From the NCBI GenBank assembly GCA_014281115.1, contig JACONQ010000004.1, forward strand, positions 1,426,001-1,490,000: a DNA stretch of 64,000 nucleotides, given 5' to 3'. The number at the start of each line of letters is the position of its first letter. Position 1 is the first letter of the stretch. The DNA comes from Laburnicola sp. R22_1. Lineage: Eukaryota; Ascomycota; Dothideomycetes; Pleosporales; Didymosphaeriaceae. The notes beneath the pieces are model-generated. The model made no database searches. It was given only the letters and a program-made list of their open reading frames with translations, and was not told the origin of the DNA. Shown here one piece after another: positions 35,059-46,629 of this stretch. A program made the translations under genes and the position numbers.

Positions 35059-37050
35059 ATGCCAACAATACCAGTTCTCCCACCGGCATGTGCGAACTGG
35101 GTTCTCGATGCTCCCTTATGTACTAGCGGTGGCACCGTTCAATGTACAGGGTGTAGACTAGTCTTGGTCAGTATGTGTCTTGTCCAGTAATTAGCCGAAC
35201 TAATGATTTTTGGAGTATTGCGGGCCAGGGTGTCAAAAGGCTCACTGGCCAGTGCATAAGAGGTGGTGCAAATCTCCTCTTAGCAAACTCAAATGGCGTC
35301 CGAATTGGGATCTTGAGGGCCGGCCTCCAGCGTGGGCTAGTGGAGAGGCCGCCACCAATGCGCATAATCCTTTCGGAGCCACCAAGTACTTGTGGGGAAA
35401 CGTACCGGCCATCGATACCCTCCAGCTTCGAAATAACGAGAGTTTTCAACATTCGAAAGATATATCTCTCCTATTTGCTGGTGAGTTGTTTGCATACTTG
35501 GTATCGACTCAACTAACATACCTTAGCCTCGGGTGATCTTAGAAACGTCGTCAAAACTATCACCAGTCTTCCAGACAGTTTTTCTGACCATGTTCAAATC
35601 ACCGTCAACGATCGTGAGTTCGACGTCGTGGCACGGAATGCGATATTGTTGCTCCTTGCTTTTACTTCACTCGACGCCGATCAGTCCCTACCGGAAATCG
35701 CTGAATCCATTATTCACGTATGGTACTCAGCGTTCATCACGCCTGACCTTGTCACTTCGTTGCAATCAAAAGTTAAACCTCTTATCAGCGCTGTATGCAC
35801 CAAAGTCGCTAACACATCTCCGACAACTCTGACCACAGAGACCTGGAAGTTCCGGTCCGGCAGTAGTCTTCATCTGACCCTTCAAAAGAAGCAATGGCTC
35901 CGCCTCAAGCGGTTCATGGATGTCCCAGGGGGTCTAGATGTCCAAGAAGCCAACGAATTACGCGCCGCAACAATGTTGGCACCTGAACGGATGGACTACA
36001 GAGATCGCTGGTACTACAAAGATGCGACGCCATCGATGCGTCTCGCAAAGCAACGTTTCCGAGTAGATGGCTTGCTCTTACCTTTTGGACACCCACGGTG
36101 GGATTTCGACACCCCTAATCCGTAGGTTCTAGTGACCTTTCGATTTCACTTCACAGATAGCTGACTCGCTCTTGGACAGGACTCTTTTCCAAACACCAGA
36201 TGCTTGGCCTACGGATGACCAAGCAGAACCTCTGGCGGGATGGCCTATCCAAGACGTGAACAAAACTCCATTCCCCGCTACGCACGATTGGTACGGCAAG
36301 CTGTTTGTCTACCTACGCGACGAGCTCAGCAAGTTCCTCAGCCGCCTTGCTACAGGCAAGATTGATTTCAAGCTATACGGACTGGACGTAAATGACCTTC
36401 CTCCGCATTTGGAGCCGAACAAATATACCCGAATTGAGGTGCGTATTAGGAAAAGACGATCCCATGTACAATTCCTCGACTAAGAGAACCCAAGGTATCA
36501 AACATCACCGATTCATCCTACGTCGGAACAGCAAAGACCCTCCGCCTCCTCTCTCCTTTCCTCCAACCGCCGGAACAAAACCCGCACGCCACCTTAATAT
36601 CACTCTATCTCAATGCAACAATGGAAGTCGCCAACATGAGCTCACAAGACATATCCTCCGACCTAAGAACACTCATACCGCGTCTATCCCGCTCTCCCGA
36701 TCTCTTCTCTCTTGTACGCTCGCCACAAGGAGCAGACATGTACAAGATATGGGATGCGCGCACGCTTGTCCTGGCTCGGGATCAGTATTTCGATAGGTAA
36801 GACGCGCTATCGCGAGATTTGGGAAGAGGATACTGACTAACGGGTTAGGTTCATGGTTATGGACTTGTTCGGCAAGGTGGAAGCGGAGTCGAAGGTCGAG
36901 ATGAAGAAAGTTAATACGGTTGTCGAGAAGTGGCCGACTGCGTTGAAGTTGAAGGCTGGAGAGGAGGGCGCGCAAGAGGAGTTTGATCTTCTTTTGGCGT
37001 CGAATTTTACGGGCATAGAGCGGTATGTGGAGTGGAAGAGGGTGCAGTAA
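35059..37050 (+). CDS. MYND zinc-finger protein with DUF4470-like region
   Basis: Six exons (35059-35166, 35216-35480, 35527-36121, 36180-36438, 36495-36796, 36849-37050) give 576 residues in one frame. A MYND zinc finger occupies residues about 10-55: Cys pairs before and after the first intron (TVQCTGCRLVL / YCGPGCQKAHWPVHKRWC). This fold usually binds proline-rich partner peptides. Right after it lies ISLLFAASGDLRNVVKTITS, the start of the DUF4470 region found in many fungal MYND proteins. The remainder is a conserved but uncharacterised fungal domain. Most introns have normal donors, though the first uses gtcagt. No enzymatic motif is visible, so the role is unknown; a nuclear or cytosolic adaptor is a guess. 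Confidence 0.85.
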
Positions 37051-37758
37051 ATTGTTGAGAGTGGAGGTTTATCATGGTCGGTCTAAAGAGTAGACGAAGA
37101 CTTCCCCGCACCGTTTGGGAGTATTTGTATTGGATGGGATCATGACACAAAGGCTGTCACTTGAGGACTTTCTCTGGAGAGCGGCCTTTGAATACTCTAC
37201 GCCTAGCTTGATTCAATGACTACGCTGGCTTAAACCCGCACGTCTAAGCTACACATAACGACACTTTACTGAGCGCACGAGCTCAGTCATCATCCTTTTG
37301 GGAAATTTTGAACTAGAGCAACTTACTGACTGTCCCAACCTCTAGTCCTAGACGAGATAACTTCCTCGATTTGCTATCAGAAAGTATCCGAAAACTGAGT
37401 GGACCCATGGTACACCGTAATCGACTACCTCATTGGCATGAGGGGCCGATTTGCACGTGCTAACGAACAGTCCCCAGCCCAACCTGTCTCCGAGCTGCTT
37501 TAACTTTTTCAATGCGTTTTCAGCACACCCACAGCTTTCCCTTACAGCGTTGTACCGTATACCAAAAGGTCTGCGATGTTTCTCTTCCAGATATCCGAAA
37601 ACTGAACACTAACCCTACAGCACAGTCCTCGCCTCGATCATCTCCTTGAACCTTCACACTCCGCATGAGATTGTTCCGCGCTAGATACCACCCGTAGTGG
37701 GACACCACGTTCGGGATGCAATATACCTAATTCCAATAGCAGCAAAGCTGTCTAAAAT
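37051..37758. other. Intergenic region ending at a transposon insertion
   Basis: 0.7 kb with no supported gene. The word atccgaaaactga occurs twice (about 37387 and 37593), perhaps a short dispersed duplication. The last 8 bases, tctaaaat, are repeated just beyond the other end of the neighbouring transposon. Confidence 0.4.
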
Positions 37759-40020
37759 CAGCGTTGACAACGTACCGTAGCGAGTACGGCCGCAAGTACG
37801 GCCGAGCCGTGCACGGTGTATACCATGTTTCATCACCCGACGATCGGCCCCACCTGACGATCGATTTGGCAGGGCCCGTGCGTACAACTTTTGAAGCTGT
37901 ACAACGCAATACAAATTGTATACAGGCTAGATTTTTTGGTGGAGAGCTTTTGAGGGGCATAGGAGACAATCGCGATACTTTATTAGGTGCGATAACGCTC
38001 AGGGAGCCGTAAAGAGCGACCCCGGCGTGTACGCGCTGGCGTAGGCACCACATCTACAATAGATGAAAAGTTGTACTCTACATCCTCCTCATCAATTAAA
38101 GGAGGTGTAATAGCCTTCTCCTTGCCCTTACACGTCACCTTGGAGGTGTTTTGGAGTAGGAGAGGAGCTTCTTGGATGCCTTTGGGGGCCTTGCTTTTGG
38201 TGCCCGAAGCGCCTGGGTTGACGCCAGGGCCCTGGGCGCGCTCCTCCTTTGGTATAGCCTTTGTACGCCTCCGCTCCTCCTGGATAGCCTTCCTCTGCTC
38301 CTTCTCTTGCTCCTTAGCCTTTGCCTCCTGATCTTTTTGTGCCTGGCGTTGGCGAGCTTCCTTGACCTTTGTGGGGGACCAAAACATGGCGCCACTAGCG
38401 TAATTTGTAGGTGGTTTAAGCAGTAGAGGCTTTCCTTGCGTAGGGCGCTTCTTCTGGGCTAGCGCTTCTCGTAAACGCTTATTTTTATGGTTCAGGAGGG
38501 CGTTGCGCACTGAAATTGAGTGCATAGTGCGGGAGAGCTGCCGGGACCCCTCAGTGTAAGTATTAGCGACAACCTGGCGCAAGAGTCTCTCAATTTTACG
38601 CCAATCTGAAGCGCTAAGTACAGAAGAGCTGCTATCGCTTGAGGATGGCCGCTCTGGGTCTATATTATTAAAGCGCTGAAGGATTACTTAGGGGTTGAAA
38701 GGCACTAGGCCAGTGGCCTTAAAGGCGCTGCAGATCGTATTTTCTTGGAAGGAGCACTGCTAGGCCCTCTTAAACATAGCGAAGAAGTCGCGCTTTGTGA
38801 CTCTTAAGAGGCCCTGGCACTTATCTAAATACTTAGTAAGTTTAGCAGAGTAGGCAGTGCTGAGAGGCTTAAATAGCGCGACGTCGAGCGGCTGGAGCGT
38901 ATGGGTTGAATGAGGTGGATAGATGGCCAGGAGGATCTTATTTTAATCGTAGTAGTTAATAAACTCCATTGTAATATGCGATCCATGGCCGTCAAGGAGT
39001 AGTAGACGATAATCGCGGCGCGCCTTTGCCTTAGTCTCCCTGTCAAACACCTGTTTAACCTATGCTAGGCCTAAATTGTTATTTGTCTATCTACTTGGTG
39101 ATACTGCAAAGAGAGCTTTGTGTGAGGAGTTGTTAAAATCTTGTAACTAGGTGTCTTATATATTATTTGACTGCGCTTAATAAATTAAGCAAGGTGTAAG
39201 AGAGCTTCTATTAGCGCAAATATATGCTAGCGTCGTAATCCACTCGCGATTGCTGTCCTGGAGCATTTGTTTAATGCCGCCGCTCTTATAGCGCTATTAG
39301 GAGAAGACACGCTTTATTTTTGACAGCACCCTAATTAGGAAACCCTTCTTATCTATATTGTACATGTGGCGCTTGTTGACGTTATACTGCTCAATCTTTT
39401 TACGTAGGAGCTTGAAATATAGGGCGTACTTGAAGGCAGAGTCGGCGCGTTTACGTGAGGCGTCTATACCAGAGGTCCAGTGCGAAAGTAGGTTGACTTT
39501 GTGGCGTCGTATAAATCGGTTAACCTAGTTTTTGCTAGCAGGCTTCCCAGCTATTTCTGATGCGAAATTTCGTATTATCTCCTTTGTAGGGGGTCATCCT
39601 CGTTCGCAAAGACCATCAATATATTATAGAAGCTTAGTTTCCTGTTGGGAGTTGAGGAGGCGCTGGCTGTTGGCCAGCGCGTCGCGCGTGCCCTGCACCC
39701 TGCGATGCTGGCGCGACAACGTATTGCGATCGCAGCTATATTTTTGAGCGACTTTGGTGTAATTAGGCTTCTCAGAGATGCTTAGCGAGCTCAAATAGTT
39801 AAGAGCAGCACTTAATTCGGCCATATTCGTTGTATAGAGCGTTGCAAAAGGTGCCGAAGTTGGGCTGTTGAGGCGGAAAATCGATCGTCCGGTGGGGCCG
39901 ATCGTCAGGTGATGAAACACGGTAGAGTGCGCTTTCAACCTTGAAATTAGCCAACATACAATCTGTGCACGGCTCGGCCGTACTTGCGGCCGTACTCGCT
40001 ACGGTACGTTGTCAACGCTG
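37759..40020 (-). mobile_element. Pogo-superfamily DNA transposon with long inverted ends
   Basis: The ends are perfect inverted repeats of 56 bp (37759-37814 against 39965-40020), starting cagcgttgacaacgtaccg and containing a short repeat, tacggccg. A second inverted pair lies inside (about 37836-37879 against 39868-39912, gatcggccccacctgacga), with some 45 bp missing between them on the left. Length is 2,262 bp. It is flanked not by TA but by an 8-bp direct repeat, tctaaaat (37751-37758 and 40021-40028). It carries one transposase gene, now broken. The sequence is much less RIP-damaged than the elements at 1-5.7 kb, so it is younger. Confidence 0.88.
37983..39822 (-). pseudogene. Pogo/Tigger-type DDE transposase with premature stops
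   Basis: From the ATG at 39822 the minus strand reads MAELSAALNYLSSLSISEKP (helix-turn-helix), RNTLSRQHRRVQGTRDAL, the CENP-B-like PPTKEIIRNFASEIAGK, then the DDE domain with RLLLLDGHGSHITMEF and YPPHSTHTLQPLDVALFKPL. The C-terminal 200 residues (38582-37983) are intact and show the usual GKPLLLKPPTNYASGAMFWS block followed by a Lys/Glu/Gln-rich coil. The first and second catalytic blocks keep their Asp residues. Interruptions are in-frame stops, for example right after QQETKLL and in the middle region near 39180. It is non-functional as read but very close to intact. Related to the fragment at 1-471. Confidence 0.85.
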
Positions 40021-40931
40021 TCTAAAATACTGAGCGTGCGCATTTAAATACTCCTGCGCCATGCCCACCATGAAGGCAAAGCAGCCAGTCTCAGCATAAT
40101 ATCCTCAGCACAGCTAAGCCACGCCTACAACAATACCCTTGCAACAGAAAACATCTCTTACCTGTGTCAAAACCCCCCGTCTGGAACGTTGAACACCAAG
40201 CACAAATATACTGTTTATAGGGTAGTACCGTAGGTAAACTACTCAGAACCACTTCCAGATTCTCTCCATCCCACTTTTCGTATCATACATATGCATACAG
40301 CACAACTCCTCCCTCCCTCCCTCGCGCACCCGCAAAACACCACAACGCCAGCAAAACCCCCCGTCCAACATCCCGACAGCGCCTCCTCTTGGAGGACCAT
40401 CGCCGCCCTACATGCAGCACACGGCCCAAACAAAACCGTCGAACAGGTAGGTCAGACGGAACCCCAATCACCATCAAGTGCCCACAACACAACACCATAG
40501 CTCGCACTCTTAGTATCAATCCACGACAGAACAGAAGGTAACAACTTTCCACCCGTTCGGTCTAGCCAGCTGGCGCTGTCTCCGGCCGAGGACGAGGCAA
40601 ACTACCCTGCCATCCAAGCGAAGTATTTCTCCTCTGCTTTTTTTCTTACCCTCAGCACGGCACGGCCGGTATAAACAAGGTAGAGAGCAAGCAGCAGCTG
40701 ATCACTTCACTTTTCACTCCCACGGCATCATCGATCCCGTGCGGCTAGTCCGCGCATAGCATAGCACACGACACAAGCCGCTCGCTGCTTCCCAGACAGC
40801 CTCGGAAGTGCTCCAAGCGATGTGCTAAAGCGTCCATTCATGGGAGACCTGGTAGCTATATATATGATATTACATCCCGGCGCGCGACTCGACGTATCCC
40901 ATTTCACACCTCCTTCGCACCCATCCATCGA
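40021..40931. other. Region between the pogo element and the oxidosqualene cyclase gene
   Basis: 0.9 kb. Apart from the doubtful small gene at 40291-40674 nothing is recognised. The right part contains the 3' flank of the cyclase gene. Confidence 0.4.
40291..40674 (+). CDS. Possible small two-exon gene, unknown product
   Basis: An ATG at 40291 opens a frame that can be spliced at gaacag/gtaggt (40447) to accatag/ctcgca (40500/40501), leaving 58 more open codons to a TAA at 40672. The product would be 109 residues, with a Pro/Thr-rich start and then SSWRTIAALHAAHGPNKTVE joined to LALLVSIHDRTEG. No domain is recognised, and the 54-bp intron lacks a good branch site. It lies between a transposon and a convergent gene. 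It may be chance. Confidence 0.25.
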
Positions 40932-43353
40932 CTAAAGCAACGCCGCATCCCCAAACCTCCTCGCAAACATACCCAACGCCATAACCGGAAAGATAAACTT
41001 GTAATTCGGATAAGATATCATGCTGTAGCACACGTCAGTCAAGTCCCGTGCAATCCCATCCAACCCCACGCTCCCACCACCAAACAGGGGATAAAAACGT
41101 ACCAAGTCTTATTGAAAACCCCCTCAATCGCCTCCTGCACCCACTCCCCATTCGCTTGCTGCCTGCTCATAATCATCTTTAATGCCCTCTCCAACGGCTC
41201 CCGATGCGGAAACTCGGCATGGCACAAAGCCACCACCACCCACGCTGTCTGCACAACCTGGCTCTTCGCATGGCTACACCACACCCCCGTCTCGCAGCTG
41301 CGATACGTCTCGCCCCACCCGCCATCGTCCATCTGCTTGTCTAGAAAGAAGTGACACGCGCGCCGCACCCGCTCGCTGTTGGCGTACGTTTCGCCAGCGC
41401 ACGCCAGCGCTTCGAGCCCGAACATGCCCGCGTACGTGAAGCAGATGCCCCAAGAGCCGTACCAGGAGCCGTCGGCGCGCTGCGCGCGACGCATGTACTT
41501 CAGTGCGCGGTCTTTGAAGGCGGCGATGTCGGCGGCGCGGTACGAGGGGTCGTGTTTTTGGAAGCGGTGGAGCATGCTGATGACGGAGGTTGTGCACTCT
41601 GGGTAATCGTATTCAATCATGATGCGGCCGAAGACTTCGGCGGCATTGAGCCATTCGAGGTACTCTGATCCGCGGGTTGGTTCGTACGACGCGCAGCCGC
41701 CGGATTTGTTCTGCATGGTGAGGACGACGTCGACGGCGTCTCTTATGCGGCGGTCCGAGATGGGAGTAGGAAAGGAGGGGAGGGACTGGAGTATGAGGAC
41801 GGTTTTGACGCCTACGGAGGTGCAGTCTGAGACGGTGTAGCCTTGTTTTCTGTTGGAGAAACCCCATGCGCCTTTTCGTGATTGGCGGTACACGGCGTGC
41901 TGGTCGCGGCATTCTTCGTGGATCTGCTGGTCTTCGAGGAATTCGAGGGCGCGCGTAAGCAAGTCTTTGTATTTGGGGTCTTGCGTGAGGCCAGCGGCGT
42001 CGATGGCTTCGACGGTAAATGCTGTGTCCCAGACTTGAACGCCGTTTGTACCGTTCATGAGCATGCCTTCGTTCTTCACCCAGAGGAACTCCGGGAGTGT
42101 CTTGAGATGTTCGCGGAAGGAATGTGATTCTGGTCCTTCATGGATGTAACATGCGACTGTGTTCATGACAGCATTTACAGGACCGAGATTGACGTATTCT
42201 GTGTTTTCGTCTTCGCGTTCAATGAGCCACCATGCGTGCTCCTCTGCTCTTTTAGCTAGCCCTACAGGTCGCAGGTAGGGGAACCAGACGTAGATCAGGA
42301 ACCAGAACAGAATATGCAGGATCAGTGTCTTTGGGTGGTAGTTGTCCGTATCAGCAATGTCACTGCGGTGGCGGATGAAATTGATAGATTCGTACGGCTG
42401 GACGAGAAGCTCAGAGCGTAGTGAACGTGTAAGGTCGTTGAGAGGGTATGACCAGCGCTTGGAGTAGACGTAGGACATGGGCAACATGACTTGCCGCAGG
42501 TGGATCCACCAGCGCCAGGGATGAGTTGGTACCCAGGTAGGAAGTAACCTAAGTCGGTAAGTCTCCCCAGCTTCAAAGGGGGCAGAGTTTCTGGAAAATC
42601 GTACCACAGCTCCGGCGGCACAGGATTTACAACATCCCAATCGAGTACCCCCAGCATACTCAACCAAAATTTCGCCCAATGCGGCCCCTTCAGGGCACCG
42701 CCCAGCTTCCACAGCGTAGCCCTCGCCTTCTGCATTCTGTAGTCTTCTGCATCCACACCCAGCAGCCTCAATGCCGTGTAGTTCATCGCAGTGCCGAACA
42801 CGGTGCTCTCGCCCTCGATGTGCAGACCCCACCCCCCATCCTCAGGATGCGCTCGTGAAAACAAGTATCTTATCATTTCGATGGCGTGGGACTGCGGAAT
42901 CGGCGTCTCGGTAACATACCAAGTGATCACCAGGCCAGGCAGTAGAAACATGGGACCGCCATATTCGCAGGCCCAGTTCCCCACTGGCTGTTGAAGGTTC
43001 GAAAAGAAGGAGAGGCCATTATGTACGGCTTGAAGAGGCGTTTTCGCAGGTGGGAGGTCGGGTAGGCCCTGTGCAAGAGACACATATTAGCACTATGCTC
43101 GAAGTACGTAGAGTGCAGACAGGAGTGAACCCACCGTGTCCATGCCCAAATACCACCTATCCGCCGTACTCTGTGGCCACTTCTCACACTCCTCATCAGT
43201 CTCCAAGTAATGCCAAGTCTGACACCCTCGGTCATCTTTCATTCTCCATCTTGAATGGTCCGTCTTCGCATCCCACGTCGCGTTCTTCCCCTCCCCTTTG
43301 ACTGCCCCATTCGTCCCCTCTTTGCGCGTTTGTACACGGTTTGTGTGCTCCAT
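40932..43353 (-). CDS. ERG7: Oxidosqualene cyclase (lanosterol synthase type)
   Basis: Cyclises 2,3-oxidosqualene to lanosterol in ergosterol synthesis; a monotopic ER or lipid-droplet membrane enzyme. Four exons (43353-43135, 43068-42605, 42548-41103, 41022-40932) give 739 residues, the normal length. QW repeats are visible: PEDGGWGLHIEG, KSGGCASYEPTRGSEYLEW, RADGSWYGSWGICFTYAGMF, DDGGWGETYRSCETG and QANGEWVQEAIEGVFNKTC. The membrane-insertion segment is RWWIHLRQVMLPMSYVYSKR. The catalytic motif, normally DCTAE, reads DCTSV (VSDCTSVGVK): the acid Asp and the Cys are kept, the Glu is replaced by Val. The last intron (80 bp) removes an early stop and gives the conserved tail MISYPNYKFIFPVMALG. 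It could be the sole ERG7 or a paralogue making another triterpene. A Tc1 element sits 235 bp upstream of the start. Confidence 0.88.
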
Positions 43354-43588
43354 TGCCAGTGTGTGTTGTTAAACGCAAAAGCCAATTGAAGTACTATCGA
43401 CATACCATGTCTCGAGACAGCGAGCACACGGATATATATCCAGAATTCCAGAATTCGTGGTTCGATGTTTTGATTACTGCCAAGGCTTCCGAGTCAGCGG
43501 CCTCGGCATCACCGATAGCGGCAAGCGCCCATTGGCTACTGTCACTCGGCAGTCTTGTGATTCCGAGAGCCGAGTGGTGTATAAGGTA

Positions 43589-45105
43589 CGGAGGTGCCTT
43601 TCAAAAGTCCTTGCCCACCTTGGCGAGCAGGGGTCTGCGCCACATTCTTAATTTGGATATATATCCGATTACCTAAGTCTATGGAGATTCCTGCCCTCCT
43701 TATACTCGTTACCTCCTTCTACCTTAATGATCTTTGTGATATGAACAGGAATACGCTCAATCCAAGCCTGGATCTTCTCCTAAGGTAGATCTTGCCAGCA
43801 CTGCTCCCAAGCACGGACAGCCTCTGCTCTGCTCTTTGGTGCACCTTTCTTTGTAGTAGCTCTCTTCATCCATGGCCAGCAAGGTTCAATAGCGTTCAAA
43901 TCAGGTGAATTACCACACCAAAGCAGCTTCGCAATATCATAGATGCTATACATGTAGCTCTGGACGTGATGATTGTGAGAAGGCGCCTTATCTTCTTGTA
44001 CAACTGTTCCTGGCCGCTCTGCTTTGCACTCCTTAGCAAAGGGTATGAGCTTTGGAAGTAGGACAAACGTCTGGTATCGATACCAGTCAATACCTAATCC
44101 TCTGCCCCGGCTGACCTTTCCAGTCTTCTTGTTCCACGTCCATTGAGGTTGTCGTCCAGGCTTATTACGTAGAGCAAGGCGACGCATTCCATTTTCAAGC
44201 TCCCATTGTGCCTTCATAATAGGCTCTAGCTCCTGGTTAAGCTCCTCAATTCGAGCAGTAGCAGCCTCCTTCTCTTTCTTTGTTTCTGGCGTCCAGCAGT
44301 GACAGGGCCCCTTCTTATTATATGAAAAGCACCCTCAGAACATGAACTCAGAGTAGCCCTTCCACCTCTTACGGATACAACTTCGAACAAATGCCTTATC
44401 AGCCTTCCGCCATATTCTGTATCCTCCACGCCTATGGAGGAGAACCACAGACGTTTCATCAGACTAGATAACATTCTTCCAATCCTTAATTGTCCAGTGT
44501 TCATGCTGAAGGCACTAGTTATACCGAGCCTCCTTCATCTTCTTCGTCAACCCAGGTTTCCTTGTCGGCTTTGTCTTCTTGAAGCCTGCCTTTCTTAGGA
44601 TGCGCCAGACAGTTGTAGCGGAGATGTTGAATCCTTCTTGGCTAAGCGCGCCAGCAACGTCAGCGCAAGACTTCTCTCGTCCATAGCGGTCAGTGCGTAC
44701 GCTGTTAACTACTTTCTGTGCAACATCATCCTGCTTTAAGGGCCTCCCAGAGCGATGGCCATCTTCAAGGTATTTATCCATAAGCTTAAGTGGCCGCTGG
44801 CATGGATCAAAGCCTCGTTCAATTGCTCGCGCAAATATTGAGTTAATCGTCCGCTTTGGAATCCCTGTTAGACCAGTGATCTCGTCATTGGGCTTTCCAG
44901 TAGCCTTGAGAGTGATTATTAAAGCCCTTGTAGCAATATCGTGAGGAGCCATCGCAAAGACAGTATTGATTAGAGAGCAAATAGTATAGAGGGGTTGTGA
45001 GGTTAGAAGCAAAGGCCACGTAGTCTCGGAGATGCTTCCTAATTAAGAATGTGGCGTATACCCCTGCTCGCCAAGGTGGGCAAGGACTTTTGAAAGGCAC
45101 CTCCG
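43589..45105 (-). mobile_element. Tc1/mariner transposon with TA target site
   Basis: A complete 1,517-bp element: inverted ends of about 65 bp (43589-43653 and 45041-45105), starting cggaggtgcctttcaaaagt and differing at only a few positions, bounded by TA on both sides (43587-43588, 45106-45107). It carries a single transposase gene on the minus strand. The good preservation of the ends suggests a fairly recent insertion. It lies between the cyclase gene and the conserved unknown gene at 45510-46629. Confidence 0.92.
43669..44952 (-). pseudogene. Tc1-like (DDE_3) transposase with four Trp-to-stop changes
   Basis: Starts at an ATG (44952, MAPHDIATRALIITLKATGK) and would run 427 codons. Order of parts: helix-turn-helix (GLTGIPKRTINSIFARAIER), a second DNA-binding domain (NISATTVWRILRKAGFKKTK), then the DDE domain with SDETSVVLLHRRGG (first Asp), VQEDKAPSHNHHVQSY (second Asp) and CGNSPDLNAIEPCWPWMK (third acidic residue). 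All catalytic acids are present. Four in-frame stops occur where relatives or context expect Trp: after ARYN, after KNVI, after EFMF and after WQDLP. Each is explained by one G-to-A change in TGG (to TAG or TGA), the RIP or deamination signature. Otherwise the frame is open. It is non-functional as read. Confidence 0.88.
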
Positions 45106-45509
45106 TAGGGGTAAGCAAACAGTGCACTGCGGCGGTGATAGGTCTTCGTCTGGTTCATCACGATGATTCCACATCAGAGCTCCAAGAACAGTAGAATGGT
45201 TGAAGGGATTTTTAATTATATCGCAACTCGAGCCAAGCTCGAATCCTCTCGCTTCGCAACTTGCAATTACGTATATACATGCAGTCAGCGAGCGACGTCC
45301 TTTTGGGTCATTCAACCAAGATAAGGGGAAGAAAAACATCTATGCAAAGCTAGCCAGGCAGGTAAGAAGATGCCAGTGACGCTAGACAAAACGAGAGTCC
45401 CATGAGTATATGTGCCAGACGCCCTACCTAGATAGCCGGCGTTCAGCACTCAAACCAGTATATTGCCTCCCATCCTCGCATTCCCAGTGGGTATCATGAT
45501 TCGTTGAAC
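45106..45509. other. Intergenic region after the Tc1 element
   Basis: 0.4 kb without a supported gene; contains the right-hand TA of the transposon target and the 3' flank of the gene at 45510-46629. Confidence 0.4.
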
Positions 45510-46629
45510 CTAGTCGCTTAGATCCGGATTGGCGATGAACAACCGCGTATTGCTCATCGTCGTGGTGCGTTCGTCGACACTGCCTCTTCGGTGCAGGTCC
45601 GAGTTGTTCTTCTCTGGATCCGCCTTTGGCAGTCCCTGTGGCATCGGGGCAATGTCACCGAAGTTCCTTTCGCCGCTGCTTCCACTGCCTCCTGAGAGAC
45701 CCGTCTTGGTGTGTTCGAAGTAGTCGTTAGGAGCGTAGTTCGGCACGGGGGTCTCCTCTTCGGGCAAGTCTGCCATATCGCCAGGCGAGGAATTCTGACC
45801 ATTGGGTGGCGTCGAATTGGATGACATGCGGCCGCTTGCGTAGGTCGCGCGACGACCGGAGCCGACAGAGCTGCGACCGGAGCCAGTGCGGTGGTGGTAT
45901 GGCCCTGCGCCCTGTCCGATGGAGGCATTGTCCTCGCTGTCGCCCTCGTCCACTTCGGAAGCACTCAATCGCATGGGAACACCCGAGCCAGTCGTAGCGA
46001 CTGGCGCATAAAGCGAGGCCTTGGGCACACCGTGATGTCGGACCTTGGACCTGACTCCCGCGGCGACGCTTGATCCACCCATGGAGTTTCGTGGCTGCGA
46101 GTAATGTCCTCCTCCGGCGACCTCCATGACGGCACGCATCTTGCATGAAGTTAGCGTCGCCCACGAGAGAAGGACAGTTTCCTGTATGACTGCTGATGCG
46201 TACCTTTGCTTGTCGCTGCTGTGCCACTACGCGTGGATCATCATACTGGGCTCTGTCGCACCAGACCGTGGCCTTTTGCTTGCGCATCAGGGCCACATAG
46301 CTCGACGGCGAAGAATTGCCGCCAGAGCGAGCAGATGAAGAGCGCCGTAGGGCATCCCCGTTCGTCCGGGCGGGGGTTCCGGTCGTGGAAGATGTGGAAG
46401 ACGTAGGCGTCCGGCGGAGCGAGCTCTGGTACATTTGGGCAGGGTATTGTTGGTTCATGGTGGTAGTCGTGGGCGACAGAGCGACGGGTAATGCACCAGA
46501 AGGAACGCGTGAATGTCCCGACTGTGAATCCAAGGGCCGCACCGAAATGCCGGGCTTTGGCATGGGCTTGCGCCGGATGGGGAGAGCAGGACCGCCGTAC
46601 TGGCCTGGAGGGTGAGCCATGGTCTGCAT
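45510..46629 (-). CDS. Conserved fungal protein of unknown function, low complexity
   Basis: Two exons (46629-46204, 46139-45510) give 351 residues. Most of the protein is Ser/Pro/Gly/Thr-rich and probably disordered. One short block stands out: SYVALMRKQKATVWCDRAQY followed by DDPRVVAQQRQAK and, across the 64-bp intron, MRAVMEVAGG. I recall this block as conserved in many filamentous ascomycetes, without known function. The Cys and the basic/acidic pattern could form a small binding motif, but nothing more can be said. The start could also be the Met three codons later (MAHPPGQYGG). No signal peptide or membrane segment. Confidence 0.75.
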
